NCBI GenBank assembly: GCA_963739995.1
Contig: CAVUCH010000001.1
Span: 164,199 to 228,198, forward strand
Direction of reading: 5' to 3'
DNA length: 64,000 bases
Origin: CAVUCH01 sp963739995
GTDB taxonomy: Bacteria > Acidobacteriota > Vicinamibacteria > Vicinamibacterales > JAENWD01
Below the pieces are notes generated by a model. It was not told the origin of the DNA and searched no databases. It saw nothing but the letters and a program-made list of their open reading frames with translations. Every line of letters starts with the position of its first letter. Within the stretch, counting starts at the first letter, position 1. A program made the position numbers and the translations under genes. Shown piece after piece: positions 7,937-16,865 of the stretch.

Positions 7937-9124
7937 CTATCCCTCCCGTTCCGGTCGATTCATCCATTCCTGCAGCTGTTGATCCGACCAGCAGTTGATC
8001 ACGCGCTCCGGGGTGAGCCGCGCGAGCCGCGCGTGGGCCACGGCCATGCGCGAGAAGAGCAGCTCCTCGGTCGCGTGCGCGTCGCTGTCGAGGGCGAAGA
8101 GGCAGCCCGCCTCGAGCGCCGCGGCCGCGAGAGTCCAGTCGATGTCCTGGCGGTCCGGATAGCCATCGAGCTCGATCGCGACACGGCGCTCGGCGGCGGC
8201 AGAGAAGACCTCGTGCCAATCGGCCGACACACCTGGGCGCACGTCGTAGCGGCGGCCGCGCGGATGCCCGAGGATGTCGACCCATGGGTGCGAGACCGCG
8301 GCGACCATGCGCGCGGTCTGGTCGGCGCGGCTGCGCAGGGCGGAGTGGGGCGACGCCACCACGAACTCGAAACGGCGGAGCTCGTGCGGCTCCATATCGA
8401 TTCGGCCGTCGGCGCGGATGTTGGCCTCGATCCCCTTGAAGAGCCTGAACTGGCCCCGGCGCTGCCCGTTGAGCTCGTCGATGGCCGCGTGCTGGCGGGA
8501 CACCGCTTCCATGCTCATTCCGCTCGCGATGGGCAAACCGTAGCCATGATCGGTGACGCCCGCGCACGTCTGCGCGAGCGCGAGTGATGCTTCGACGATC
8601 CGCTCCAGGGTCTGCCCGCCGTCACTCCATGTCGAGTGCATCTGGAAGTCGCCGCGGTAATCCGCCAGCGCGACGAGCCCGTGAGCCGGTGCCGCCAGCA
8701 CGGCCTCCGCGGTCGCCTGACTGATGAAGTCGCCCCGCAGTGACCGGCGGGTCGCGATCGCCTCCGCCCGGCCACTCTCGTGGATGGCTCTCTCCACGGT
8801 TGGCGAGCGGCCCGCCTCCAGATACTCGAGGATGACGCGCTCGCTCGAGGGCCCCACATACGGTATCTTGGGCAGTTTCGGACCGTTCCGGAGTGCTGAC
8901 AGCGGTTGTGCCAGGCCCAGCACTGCGTGCGCCGCGCGTTTGTACGCCAGGGCGCGGGGGCCGTCCTGGAGCGCCGCAAGGTCGAGCAACAGCCCCGCTA
9001 TCGAGGCATTGACGTCGTCCTCGAGCGCAGGCGCACCACCCGTCGGCGTCGATGAGTTGAGAGGGCTATCCGAGGGCGCCCGGCGGGAGCGAGGGACGGC
9101 CGCGGCACGGCGCTTGGCGGTCAT
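7937..9124 (-). CDS. Helix-hairpin-helix plus PHP-domain metal-dependent hydrolase
   Basis: 395 residues, matching the C-terminal architecture of PolX-type proteins without the polymerase core. An N-terminal helix-hairpin-helix-like region (about 40-130: LPKIPYVGPSSERVILEYLE) resembles the DNA-binding part of family X polymerases. A PHP domain follows, with metal-binding motifs DFQMHSTWSDG, TDHGYG, GIEANI, ASPHSA, ILGHPRGR and DSDAH. PHP domains hydrolyse phosphoesters, often as a nuclease or histidinol-phosphatase activity. ATG at 9124 is chosen because the open frame upstream runs antisense over the sensor kinase gene and is shadow-like. The first ~35 residues are low-complexity and basic. 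It is divergently transcribed from the sensor kinase across about 65 bases. A DNA-repair role is plausible but inferred. Confidence 0.82.
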   Translation of the reverse strand: MTAKRRAAAVPRSRRAPSDSPLNSSTPTGGAPALEDDVNASIAGLLLDLAALQDGPRALAYKRAAHAVLGLAQPLSALRNGPKLPKIPYVGPSSERVILEYLEAGRSPTVERAIHESGRAEAIATRRSLRGDFISQATAEAVLAAPAHGLVALADYRGDFQMHSTWSDGGQTLERIVEASLALAQTCAGVTDHGYGLPIASGMSMEAVSRQHAAIDELNGQRRGQFRLFKGIEANIRADGRIDMEPHELRRFEFVVASPHSALRSRADQTARMVAAVSHPWVDILGHPRGRRYDVRPGVSADWHEVFSAAAERRVAIELDGYPDRQDIDWTLAAAALEAGCLFALDSDAHATEELLFSRMAVAHARLARLTPERVINCWSDQQLQEWMNRPEREG

Positions 9125-9190
9125 CCACGCGCCTCGTGCAAAGGGGTCGCCCGCCTCGCCGGGCCGAGTGGAACAAAGGGTGCAAAGCAG

Positions 9191-11521
9191 TTGCCGGAGG
9201 TGGCTGTCCCTTTCACTCCCGGTGCTCCTGTGTCGAAGACTGTCGGCTATACGGTGGCCGTGGCGGCGACCGTCCTGATGGCTTTCATCAGGTGGGTGCT
9301 CGACCCATGGCTCCATGAGCAGGCGATCCTGCTGCCGTTTACGCTGGCCGTGGTTGCAGCGGCGGTCGTCGGCGGACTGGGTCCAGGGCTGGCAGCCGCG
9401 GTCCTGTCTATGCTCATCGGCGCGCTGGCCTTCTTCGAGCCGCGAGGGTCGCTGTCGGTGGCAAGCGTGCCGGACGTGCTGCACCTTACCGTCTTCGCCT
9501 GCGTGTCCCTCATCGTATGCCTGCTGAGCCACCGCCGCGAGCAGGCGCTGGCGCATGCGCTCCGGTTCGAACGCCATCTCGAGCAGTCCAACCACCGGCT
9601 TGACGTCGCACAGGAATGTGTCGACGCAGGCGTATGGGAGTGGGAGATCGAGCGCGACCGGGGCTACTGGTCGCCCGGGTTTCGCTTGCTGATTGGCGCG
9701 AGCGCCGATGTCCCGGCGAGCCTGGCCGCGTTCCTCGATCGGGTCCACCCGTCCGACCGCCCGCGCGTGCATGGCGATGTGCAGCGCGCACTGGATGAGG
9801 GCGATTTCCGGTCCGAGTATCGCGTGCTCCACGCGGAGCGCGGCGAGACATGGCTGCTCAGTGCAGGCCGCACGCTCCGTGACGCATCGGGGCGCCCGGT
9901 GCGGATCACGGGCGTGGCACTGGATATCACCGAGCGGAAGCGCAACGAACAGGAGCTGCGGGACAGCCGCGAGCAGTTCCGGGCGATCGCCGACACGATG
10001 CCGCACTTCGTCTGGAGCGGGCGGCCCGACGGTTACATCGACTACTACAACGAGCGGTGGTACCAGTACACCGGGATGCCGCGCACGCCGGACCAGGGGT
10101 GGCACTGGAAGCTCTATATCCATTCAGACGACCTCGATCGCGTGGCAGCCGCCTGGGGACACTCGCTGGCCACTGGCGAGCCCTACGACGTGGAGTACCG
10201 CGTCCGGCGCGGGAGCGACGGCACGTATCGCTGGTTCATGGCGCGGGCAATGCCGATCCGGGGCGATCGCGGGGAGATCACGCGCTGGTTCGGCACCTGC
10301 ACCGATGTCGACGAACAGCGCCGGCTTGCCGAAGCGCGCGACGCGCTCCTCGCAGCGGAGCGGGCGGCTCGCGCCCAGATCGAGCGGGCCATGCGCCACC
10401 GCGACGAATTCGTCGCAACGCTCGCCCACGAGCTGCGCACCCCGCTCAACGCCATCCTCGGGTGGACACAGATGCTGCGGCGCCCGACGAGCGCCGAGGT
10501 GCTGGCCCGTGGCCTCGAGGTGATTGAGAGGAACACACGGGCACAGGCGCAGGTGATCTCCGACCTGCTGGATATCGGCCACATCACGTCCGGGAAGATC
10601 CGCCTGGCGCGGAAGACGGTGAACATGCTCGGCATCGTGAGGGCCGCCGTCTCCATCGTGCGTCCAGCGGCGGAGGCAAAAAGCGTGTCGATCGACGCCG
10701 CGTCCGAGCCCGGCGCGCTCGTCATTGGCGATGAGGCGCGGCTGCAGCAGGTGACCTGGAACCTCCTCAGCAACGCCGTCAAGTTCACACCTCCTGGCGG
10801 CACCATCACCGTGGTCGCACAGCGTGTGGACGACCGCGTGGAACTGCGGGTCGTCGATTCGGGCGAGGGCATCGCGCCAGAATTCCTGCCCTTCCTCTTC
10901 GATCGCTACCGGCAGGGTGACGCCAGCGCCACCCGCTCGTATGGCGGCCTCGGCCTCGGCCTGTCGATTGCGAAGCACATCGTGGAACTGCATGGCGGGA
11001 CGATTGACGCGTTCAGCGCCGGGATCGGACGTGGCGCGACCTTCCTCGTGCGGCTGTCGCACGCGGAGCTCGATGATCGCACCGACGCCGGGCGGCACGC
11101 CGATGTGTCGCTTGCCGGCGCGCATGTGCTCGTGGTCGAAGACCAGCCCGACGGACGGGAACTGGTGTCGCGGATCATCACCGAGCGGGGCGGCCGGGTG
11201 TCCACCGCGGTCAGCGCGGCGGAGGCGATCGCCCAGTTCACGGAGGAGCCGCCCGATCTGGTCATCAGCGACATCGCCATGCCGAACATGAACGGCTACG
11301 AGTTGTTGACGCGTCTGCGTGCGCTCGAGGAGGGCCGCCGGGTGCCGGCCATCGCCCTTACGCCGTACGCGCGCGCGGAAGATCGGACGCGGTCGCTGCG
11401 TGCCGGCTACCAGGGGCACGTCCCGAAGCCGGTCGATCCTGCCGAGTTGCTGGCCACCGTCGCGAGCCTGCTGCAATTGGCGGAGCGGCCCGACGACACA
11501 CCGAAAGGAGTAACGCAATGA
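9191..11521 (+). CDS. Hybrid sensor histidine kinase (DUF4118-like, PAS-PAS-HisKA-HATPase-REC)
   Basis: A membrane-bound hybrid kinase of about 776 residues. Residues ~15-100 hold membrane helices of DUF4118 type (GGLGPGLAAAVLSMLIGALA). Two PAS/PAC domains follow (~125-255 and ~265-385), then HisKA with the phospho-acceptor His at about 413 (TLAHELRTPLNAILGW). HATPase has an N box NLLSNAVKFTP and G boxes DSGEGIAP and GGLGLGLSIAK. The C-terminal receiver has its phosphorylatable Asp at about 694 (VISDIAMPNMNG) and a Lys in VPKPVDP. The start is uncertain: TTG 9191, GTG 9200 or GTG 9230 are in frame. Its stop overlaps the ATG of a decayed receiver gene, once its partner. The signal is unknown. 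Confidence 0.9.
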   Translation: MPEVAVPFTPGAPVSKTVGYTVAVAATVLMAFIRWVLDPWLHEQAILLPFTLAVVAAAVVGGLGPGLAAAVLSMLIGALAFFEPRGSLSVASVPDVLHLTVFACVSLIVCLLSHRREQALAHALRFERHLEQSNHRLDVAQECVDAGVWEWEIERDRGYWSPGFRLLIGASADVPASLAAFLDRVHPSDRPRVHGDVQRALDEGDFRSEYRVLHAERGETWLLSAGRTLRDASGRPVRITGVALDITERKRNEQELRDSREQFRAIADTMPHFVWSGRPDGYIDYYNERWYQYTGMPRTPDQGWHWKLYIHSDDLDRVAAAWGHSLATGEPYDVEYRVRRGSDGTYRWFMARAMPIRGDRGEITRWFGTCTDVDEQRRLAEARDALLAAERAARAQIERAMRHRDEFVATLAHELRTPLNAILGWTQMLRRPTSAEVLARGLEVIERNTRAQAQVISDLLDIGHITSGKIRLARKTVNMLGIVRAAVSIVRPAAEAKSVSIDAASEPGALVIGDEARLQQVTWNLLSNAVKFTPPGGTITVVAQRVDDRVELRVVDSGEGIAPEFLPFLFDRYRQGDASATRSYGGLGLGLSIAKHIVELHGGTIDAFSAGIGRGATFLVRLSHAELDDRTDAGRHADVSLAGAHVLVVEDQPDGRELVSRIITERGGRVSTAVSAAEAIAQFTEEPPDLVISDIAMPNMNGYELLTRLRALEEGRRVPAIALTPYARAEDRTRSLRAGYQGHVPKPVDPAELLATVASLLQLAERPDDTPKGVTQ

Positions 11522-11815
11522 GTAAGGGCCCGCCCGTTGTCGCCGTCTTCAACTCGAACGACGATACCGTCGAGTTGATCCGAACCTGAGTCGAGCGGGT
11601 CGGGATCGTCGTTGTCAGCGCCCCCCTCGATAACATCAAGCGGGACGGCTTCGGGTGCCGGCCGTCTTCACCACCACCAACGAACAGCACGTGCGGGAAA
11701 GCGTGCCGGCCCGGTGGACGTGCTCGAGATCGTGGGCAAGCCATACGACTTGGATCTCCTCCTCGATAAAGTCCAGGCCGTAACCGGCGTCGTGGGGGAC
11801 ACAATCGAGGGGTAG
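11518..11815 (+). pseudogene. Decayed single-domain response regulator
   Basis: It starts in an ATGA overlap with the hybrid kinase. The first frame gives PPVVAVFNSNDDTVELIRT, the first strand and acidic pocket of a receiver domain, and then an in-frame TGA at 11587-11589. The same frame resumes with VERVGIVVVSAPLDNIKR. A second frame from about 11655 gives VPAVFTTTNEQHVRE, the fourth strand with its conserved Thr. A third frame ends with VLEIVGKPYDLDLLLDKVQ, the Lys-Pro strand and last helix. About 50 residues, including the phosphorylated Asp region, are missing. A nonsense codon, two frame changes and a deletion make this a true pseudogene rather than a single sequencing error. Confidence 0.72.
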
Positions 11816-12097
11816 CGCCGCCCGATCTGTATTGCTGCTGTGCTAGCGCAGGGCCCAGCCTGAGGATGCGGAATATTCGCGCCCGCGCGGGAAAGTTCGC
11901 GGCGCCGAGTTGGAAGTCCCTGCGAGCGGGTACGATACACCCGGAAAATCGACCGGAGGTCGCAGGCTCGACCGGAACATATCTTGCTGAAAAAGGCACA
12001 GGGCGTTTCGCTATCCGCTTGCAGCGGTTCATGTTCCCGCGTAACCTTGACATCAGTGTCACCCGGCCCATCTGGCACACCACGCTTCGTCGCCCGC

Positions 12098-12640
12098 GTG
12101 ACTGAGGTGTTCCGCTCCCGGAATCGCCTTGCGCGCGGCGCACGTCTCGCCCTCTCGGCCTCAGTCGCCGTGTCGGCGCTGGCGCTGGTGATCTTTCATC
12201 TCGTCCTGTTCTGGGACCAGATCATCAGCGGGCGTCTGCTCGACCCCGCAGTGGCGGTGCGATGGGGTATGAGCGCCCTGCTGCTGGTGGTCTTCACCGC
12301 GTTCCGCCGCGCGGGCGTGCCCCTGTTATGGGGCCGACGCGCGCTGGTGGTGTGGGTGCTCGTTGCGCTGCTGCACTGCGCCGCCGTGCCTGCCGGCGAT
12401 GTCGAGGGGATCACCCGGGGTGGCGCGCAGGCGGCGGAAGTGGTCGTCGACCTGCGCATCGGTGGGGCCGCGGCGCTCCTGCTCGCCGCTTCCCTGATGT
12501 TGCTGTTTCTCCTGGGCGCGCGCGCCATGCCCGGTGCCGCCCGCGCGATGCGCGTGCGGTGGTCCGCGGTCTCCGGCGCCCACGCGCCAATCCTCAGCCT
12601 CCATCTCGCCTCGCGCGCGCCTCCTCCCGTGGCCGCCTGA
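12098..12640 (+). CDS. Four-helix membrane protein upstream of the haem operon
   Basis: 180 residues with four hydrophobic segments: SASVAVSALALVIFHLVLF, GMSALLLVVFTAF, RRALVVWVLVALLHCAA and GGAAALLLAASLMLLFLLGA. They are joined by Arg-rich loops. The GTG at 12098 is taken as start because the upstream part of the frame is Cys/Ser rich and shadow-like; no strong ribosome-binding site is visible. I do not recognise the family. It lies 178 bases before the hemA start on the same strand and could be cotranscribed with it, but the gap leaves room for a separate promoter. The function is unknown. Confidence 0.55.
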   Translation: MTEVFRSRNRLARGARLALSASVAVSALALVIFHLVLFWDQIISGRLLDPAVAVRWGMSALLLVVFTAFRRAGVPLLWGRRALVVWVLVALLHCAAVPAGDVEGITRGGAQAAEVVVDLRIGGAAALLLAASLMLLFLLGARAMPGAARAMRVRWSAVSGAHAPILSLHLASRAPPPVAA

Positions 12641-12818
12641 TCGCGCGCGGCCGGCGGTATGCCCGGCCGCTCCTGCACCTCTGCCTGCAGCCGCAGGACG
12701 CGCACGTGCGATGCGCGAGGTGCCGTGCGGGACCTGGACGCCCGGCCGGCATGCCGGCACGCGCCCAGCTCGCACGAGGTGAGAAACCCGCGTCATGGGA
12801 CGCTCGGCGAGGCTCGCA

Positions 12819-14106
12819 ATGACCCTCTTCCTGCTCGGTGTCAACCATCGGACGGCGGCGCTCGAAGACCGCGAAGCGCTCGCGCTCTCGTCCGTCGAAG
12901 TGCTCGACATCCTCGAACGGCTCGCGCGCCGGGGCGTGCTGCGCGAGTCGCTGGTGCTCTCGACGTGCAATCGCACGGAAGTCTATGCGGTGGCTGCCGA
13001 GATCACCGCCGCGGAGCACGAGGTGCGGCACGCCGTCCAGCAGCTGCGCGGACGCGACCTGCTCGAGCCGGGGCCCCACCGGTACCTGCGGAGCGGGCCG
13101 GCGGTGGCCGCGCACCTGGTCCGCGTTGCGTGCGGGCTCGACTCGATGGTGCTCGGCGACGTGCAGATTCTCGGGCAGGTGAAGGACGCCTATGCACTGG
13201 CCCGTCAGGCGGGCACAGCGGGTGTGCTGCTCGACCGCCTGCTCGAAACGGCGCTGCACGCCGGGAAGCGCGCCCGCGCCGAAACGGCCATCGGGGCGGG
13301 GCACGTGTCGATGTCGTCATCGGCGGTCGCGGCGGCCGTCAACACCGTGGGCCTGCGGGGCCGCCGTGTGCTCGTCGTCGGGTGCGGGCGAGACCGCGCG
13401 GCTGGCCGCCCGACATGCGGCCGATCATGATCCTGCCGTCATCGTCGTGGCCAACCGCACCGTCGAACACGCACGGACCGTTGCTCGGGACGTGCGTGGC
13501 GAGGCCCTGCCGCTCAACTGCCTGACCGAGGCGCTCACCGCGGCCGACGTCGTGTTCTCGGCCACGAGCGCGCCAGGCACGGTGATCGCGGCCGACGTGG
13601 TGCGCGCGGCGATGGCGGTGCGTCCGGACCGTCCCCTGATGGTCCTCGACCTCGCGGTGCCCCGCGACGTCGACGCGGCCGCGGCCGACGTGGCCGGCGT
13701 GACGCTGCGCACGCTCGACACCATTCGCGCGGCGGTCGATCACACGCTGTCGACCCGATCGGCCGAAGTGCCGCAGGTGGAAGCCATCGTTGCCGAGGAA
13801 AGCGAGCGCTTCAGCGGATGGACGCGCAGCCTCGCGGCGACGCCCACGCTCGTGGCGCTGCGCGAGCATTTCGAGCGCATTCGCAACGAGGAGCTCGACC
13901 GCGTGCTGGGCCACGCCAGCGACGAGGAACGGCAGCGCGCCGAACGGCTCACGCGCGTCCTCGTCAACCGTCTGCTGCACGTGCCGATGCTGCGGCTGAA
14001 GGAGACGGACGCGGCGTCGACCGACGGCCAGCTGCGGCTGCAGGCTGCGCGCGACCTGTTCGCGCTCGGCGTGTCGTTCGACGCCGGCCGGGGACACGAT
14101 GCGTGA
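12819..14106 (+). CDS. hemA: Glutamyl-tRNA reductase, interrupted by a single-base frameshift
   Basis: First committed step of C5 tetrapyrrole synthesis: NADPH-dependent reduction of glutamyl-tRNA to glutamate-1-semialdehyde. From ATG 12819 the catalytic Cys in STCNRTEVYA falls at residue 50, as in the family. The alternative ATG at 12795 would add eight residues. The frame breaks in the NADPH-binding loop. Reading gives VLVVGCGRDRA, but removing one G from the run at 13380-13382 gives VLVVGAGETARLAARHA and continues through NRTVEHA and the C-terminal dimerisation domain to TGA at 14104-14106. The region is 1288 bases, so one base fewer gives an exact 428-residue enzyme. The stop overlaps the hemC start by eight bases. 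As the gene is expected to be essential here, a sequencing insertion is the likeliest cause. Confidence 0.9.
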
Positions 14107-15064
14107 AGCGGCCAGCATCCGCGCCGGCACCCGCGCGAGCCGGCTCGCCTTGTGGCAGACGGAGCATGTGATCGCGCGGCTTGCGCAGGCCTGGCCGCAG
14201 CTGTCGTTCGAGCGCGTCCGCATCCGGACGCTCGGAGATCGGATCACGGACGTGCCGCTGCCGCGAATCGGCGATCGCGGCCTCTTCACCCGCGAGCTCG
14301 AAGACGCCCTGCGCAGCCGGGTGATCGACTTCGCGGTGCACAGCCTGAAGGACCTGCCAACCGAACAGCCTGCCGGCCTCGCGCTCGGCGCAGTGCTCTC
14401 CCGCGAAGATCCCAGCGAGGTGCTCATTTCCCGGAGTCGCCGGCGGCTCGCCGATCTGCCTCCGGGCGCTCGCCTCGGCACGTCGTCATTGCGACGCCGC
14501 GCACAGGTGATGGCGCTCCGCCGGGATCTCGACATTGTCGACATCCGGGGCAACGTGCCCACACGCATCGAGAAGGTGCAGCGGGGTGAGTACGATGCCA
14601 CGCTCCTCGCGCTCGCAGGCTTGCGGCGGCTGAAGCTGACGGATGCCGCGACCGAGGTGTTCGCGAGCGACGTGATGGTGCCGGCGCCGGGCCAGGGTGC
14701 GCTGGCGGTGCAGGTGCGGACGGACGACGAGCGCATCCTGCGGATCGTGACGGCTGTCGAGGACCTCGAGACCCGGCTCGCCACCGCGGCGGAGCGGCGC
14801 GTCCTGACCGCGCTCGAGGGTGGATGTCAGGCGCCAATCGGCGCGCTCGCGACGTGGACTGCACCAGGGCGCCTGCATCTCGTCGGAATCGTGGCGGGAC
14901 TGGACGGCGTGCGTCTTCTGCGGGCCACGGGGGAGCGGCCGGTCGACAGCGAGCAGACGGCCTGCGCTCTGGGTATATCGGTGGCCGGTGCGCTCGCGGC
15001 CCAGGGCGCACGAGGCCTCATCCAGGACGCGCGGGCGCTGGCCGGCACGGGAGACCCGACGTGA
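14099..15064 (+). CDS. hemC: Hydroxymethylbilane synthase (porphobilinogen deaminase)
   Basis: 321 residues, normal length. It polymerises four porphobilinogens into hydroxymethylbilane on a covalently bound dipyrromethane cofactor in the cytoplasm. Motifs seen: RAGTRASRLALWQT at the N-terminus, FAVHSLKDLPTE with the catalytic Asp region, LGTSSLRRRAQ, DIRGNVPTRIEK, and EGGCQAPIG, whose Cys (about residue 243) holds the cofactor. The ATG at 14099 overlaps the last eight bases of hemA, implying translational coupling. Its stop in turn overlaps the hemD GTG by four bases. It is intact and fully consistent with a working enzyme. Confidence 0.96.
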   Translation: MREAASIRAGTRASRLALWQTEHVIARLAQAWPQLSFERVRIRTLGDRITDVPLPRIGDRGLFTRELEDALRSRVIDFAVHSLKDLPTEQPAGLALGAVLSREDPSEVLISRSRRRLADLPPGARLGTSSLRRRAQVMALRRDLDIVDIRGNVPTRIEKVQRGEYDATLLALAGLRRLKLTDAATEVFASDVMVPAPGQGALAVQVRTDDERILRIVTAVEDLETRLATAAERRVLTALEGGCQAPIGALATWTAPGRLHLVGIVAGLDGVRLLRATGERPVDSEQTACALGISVAGALAAQGARGLIQDARALAGTGDPT

Positions 15065-15870
15065 CCGCCTGGGAACGCCCGCTGGTCGTCGCCACGCGGG
15101 CAGAGAAGGCCGGCGACGGTTTTGCGCGGGTGCTGCGCGCAGCGGGTGTCCACGCCATCGCGATGCCGACCATCAGCATTGGTCCGCCGCAGGATCCTGG
15201 CGCGCTCACCGACGCGCTCGAACGCCTGGCCTCCAGCCGGTGGATCGTGTTCACGAGCGCAGAGGCCGTCGCCGCCACGTGTACGCATCCAGGATGGGCG
15301 GAGGCGTGGCGCCGCCTCTTCGAACGGCCGCGGATCGCCGCCGTCGGTCCGGCGACCGCCGCGCGCGTGCGATCGTTCGGCCTGCCGTGCGATCTGGTGC
15401 CGGAGCGCTCGAGCGGGCGGGACCTGGCAGCGGCCCTGGCGACATGTGACGGAAGCCTGGCGGGCGCACACGTGCTGTGGCCACGCTCGGATATCGCCGG
15501 CCGCGAGCTGCCGGATGCGCTGACCGCCGCTGGCGCGGTGGTGATCGAGCCCGAGGCGTACTGCACTCGCACCGTGAAGCCGGACGCACTCGGCATCTTC
15601 ACCGACATGCTCGAGGGGTGCGGCGTGGAGGCGGTGGCGTTTTTCTCGCCGTCGGCCGCCGATGGCCTCGCACGCGCGTTCGACGGAGGCAGCCGGATGG
15701 GGCTGGCACGGCTCGCCGGACGCACCGAGGTGGCGAGCATCGGACCGTCCACGTCGGCGGCGCTCGAGGCACTGGGGGCCCCGGTGACAATCGAGGCGAA
15801 AACGCGTTCAGGCTCGGAGCTCGCGAGCGCCATCCTGCGGCAGCTGGCGCGGCGGAAGGGCGCGGCATGA
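15061..15870 (+). CDS. hemD: Uroporphyrinogen-III synthase
   Basis: 269 residues. It closes hydroxymethylbilane with inversion of ring D to give uroporphyrinogen III. The family is poorly conserved in sequence. Here the two-domain pattern is visible through LVVATRAEKAGDGFARVLR, WIVFTSAEAVAAT, IAAVGPATAARVRSFG, HVLWPRSDIAGRELPDAL, AVAFFSPSAADGLAR and ASIGPSTSAALEALG. The position between hemC and hemB supports the call. GTG at 15061 forms a GTGA overlap with the hemC stop and has GGGAG eight bases upstream. An upstream extension of the frame is antisense-like and rejected. It ends in an ATGA overlap with hemB. Confidence 0.92.
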   Translation: MTAWERPLVVATRAEKAGDGFARVLRAAGVHAIAMPTISIGPPQDPGALTDALERLASSRWIVFTSAEAVAATCTHPGWAEAWRRLFERPRIAAVGPATAARVRSFGLPCDLVPERSSGRDLAAALATCDGSLAGAHVLWPRSDIAGRELPDALTAAGAVVIEPEAYCTRTVKPDALGIFTDMLEGCGVEAVAFFSPSAADGLARAFDGGSRMGLARLAGRTEVASIGPSTSAALEALGAPVTIEAKTRSGSELASAILRQLARRKGAA

Positions 15871-16853
15871 GCTTTCCCGTCCACCGGCCACGCCGCCTCC
15901 GGCGCAGCGACGCACTGCGCGGCCTCGTTCGCGAGACGCGGCTCTCGCCCCAGCAGCTGATCGCGCCGCTGTTCGTGTGCGAGGGCGAGGGTGTGCGACG
16001 CGAGATCGTCTCGATGCCGGACTGCTTTCACCTCAGCGTGGACACATTGGTCGAGGAATGCCGCGCGCTGGCCAGTCTTGGCGTAGCCGGGGTGATTCTC
16101 TTCGGCATCCCTGACGCGAAGCATCCGGACGGCCGCGCCGCCCGCGATCCGGCAGGTCCCGTGGCCCGCGGTCTCGCAGCCGTTCGCGCCGCGGTGCCCG
16201 GGCTGTCTCTGTGGGCCGACGTCTGCCTGTGCGAGTACACCGATCATGGGCACTGCGGCCCCATTGCGACCGCCGCCGACGGGCTCGTGGAGGTGGACAA
16301 CGACGCGACGCTGCCGCTGCTTGCCGCGGCGGCTGTCACCTACGCGGCCGCCGGCGCCGACGTGGTCGCGCCCTCCGACATGATGGACGGCCGGGTTGGT
16401 GCGATCCGGACCGCGCTCGATCGGGCCAGCCGCACCGACGTGGTCATCGTCTCGTATGCCGCCAAGTATGCGTCCGGCTTCTACGGCCCGTTCCGAGAGG
16501 CCGCTGGGTCGGCCCCGAGCTTCGGAGATCGCCGCGGCTACCAGATGGACCCGGCCAACGCGCTCGAAGCGCTGCGCGAGGTCGCGGCCGATCTGGGGGA
16601 GGGCGCCGACATCGTGATGGTGAAGCCGGCGCTCGCCTATCTGGACATTGTCTGGCGCGTGAAAGAGCGTTTCGGCGTGGCGGTCGCCGCGTACAACGTA
16701 TCGGGCGAGTACGCGATGGTGAAGGCCGCCGGCGCCCGGGGCTGGCTCGACGAGCCGCGCGTGATAATGGAGTCGCTGCTCTCCATCCGGCGGGCGGGCG
16801 CCGACATCATCCTGACCTATTTCGCGAAAGAGGCTGCGCGGCTGCTCGCGTAG
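15867..16853 (+). CDS. hemB: Delta-aminolevulinic acid dehydratase (porphobilinogen synthase)
   Basis: 328 residues. It condenses two 5-aminolevulinates into porphobilinogen. The two active-site lysines are visible: SYAAKYASGFYGPF (Lys about 200) and MVKPALAYLD (Lys about 253, the expected Schiff-base residue). A Cys-rich segment, ADVCLCEYTDHGHCG, indicates the zinc-dependent type of metal site. The downstream motif YNVSGEYAMVKAA is also conserved. ATG 15867 overlaps the hemD stop as ATGA. A long upstream extension of the frame lies inside hemD and is not coding. A 12-base gap separates it from hemL. No unusual feature. Confidence 0.96.
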   Translation: MSFPVHRPRRLRRSDALRGLVRETRLSPQQLIAPLFVCEGEGVRREIVSMPDCFHLSVDTLVEECRALASLGVAGVILFGIPDAKHPDGRAARDPAGPVARGLAAVRAAVPGLSLWADVCLCEYTDHGHCGPIATAADGLVEVDNDATLPLLAAAAVTYAAAGADVVAPSDMMDGRVGAIRTALDRASRTDVVIVSYAAKYASGFYGPFREAAGSAPSFGDRRGYQMDPANALEALREVAADLGEGADIVMVKPALAYLDIVWRVKERFGVAVAAYNVSGEYAMVKAAGARGWLDEPRVIMESLLSIRRAGADIILTYFAKEAARLLA

Positions 16854-16865
16854 ACACGTCTCTCG

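Noticed and set aside
6603..8567. 654-codon open frame on the minus strand
   Set aside because: It crosses the oxidoreductase gene and part of the PHP gene in the wrong frame; low-complexity Arg/Ala/His composition.
9125..10123. N-terminal extension of the PHP gene frame
   Set aside because: Runs antisense over the sensor kinase; no PHP homology and a good family start exists at 9124.
12046..12080. TTGACA-like box upstream of the haem region
   Set aside because: No acceptable -10 box 16-18 bases downstream.
13339..14784. 481-codon minus-strand frame over hemA/hemC
   Set aside because: Ser/Arg/Ala-rich shadow antisense to two clear enzymes.
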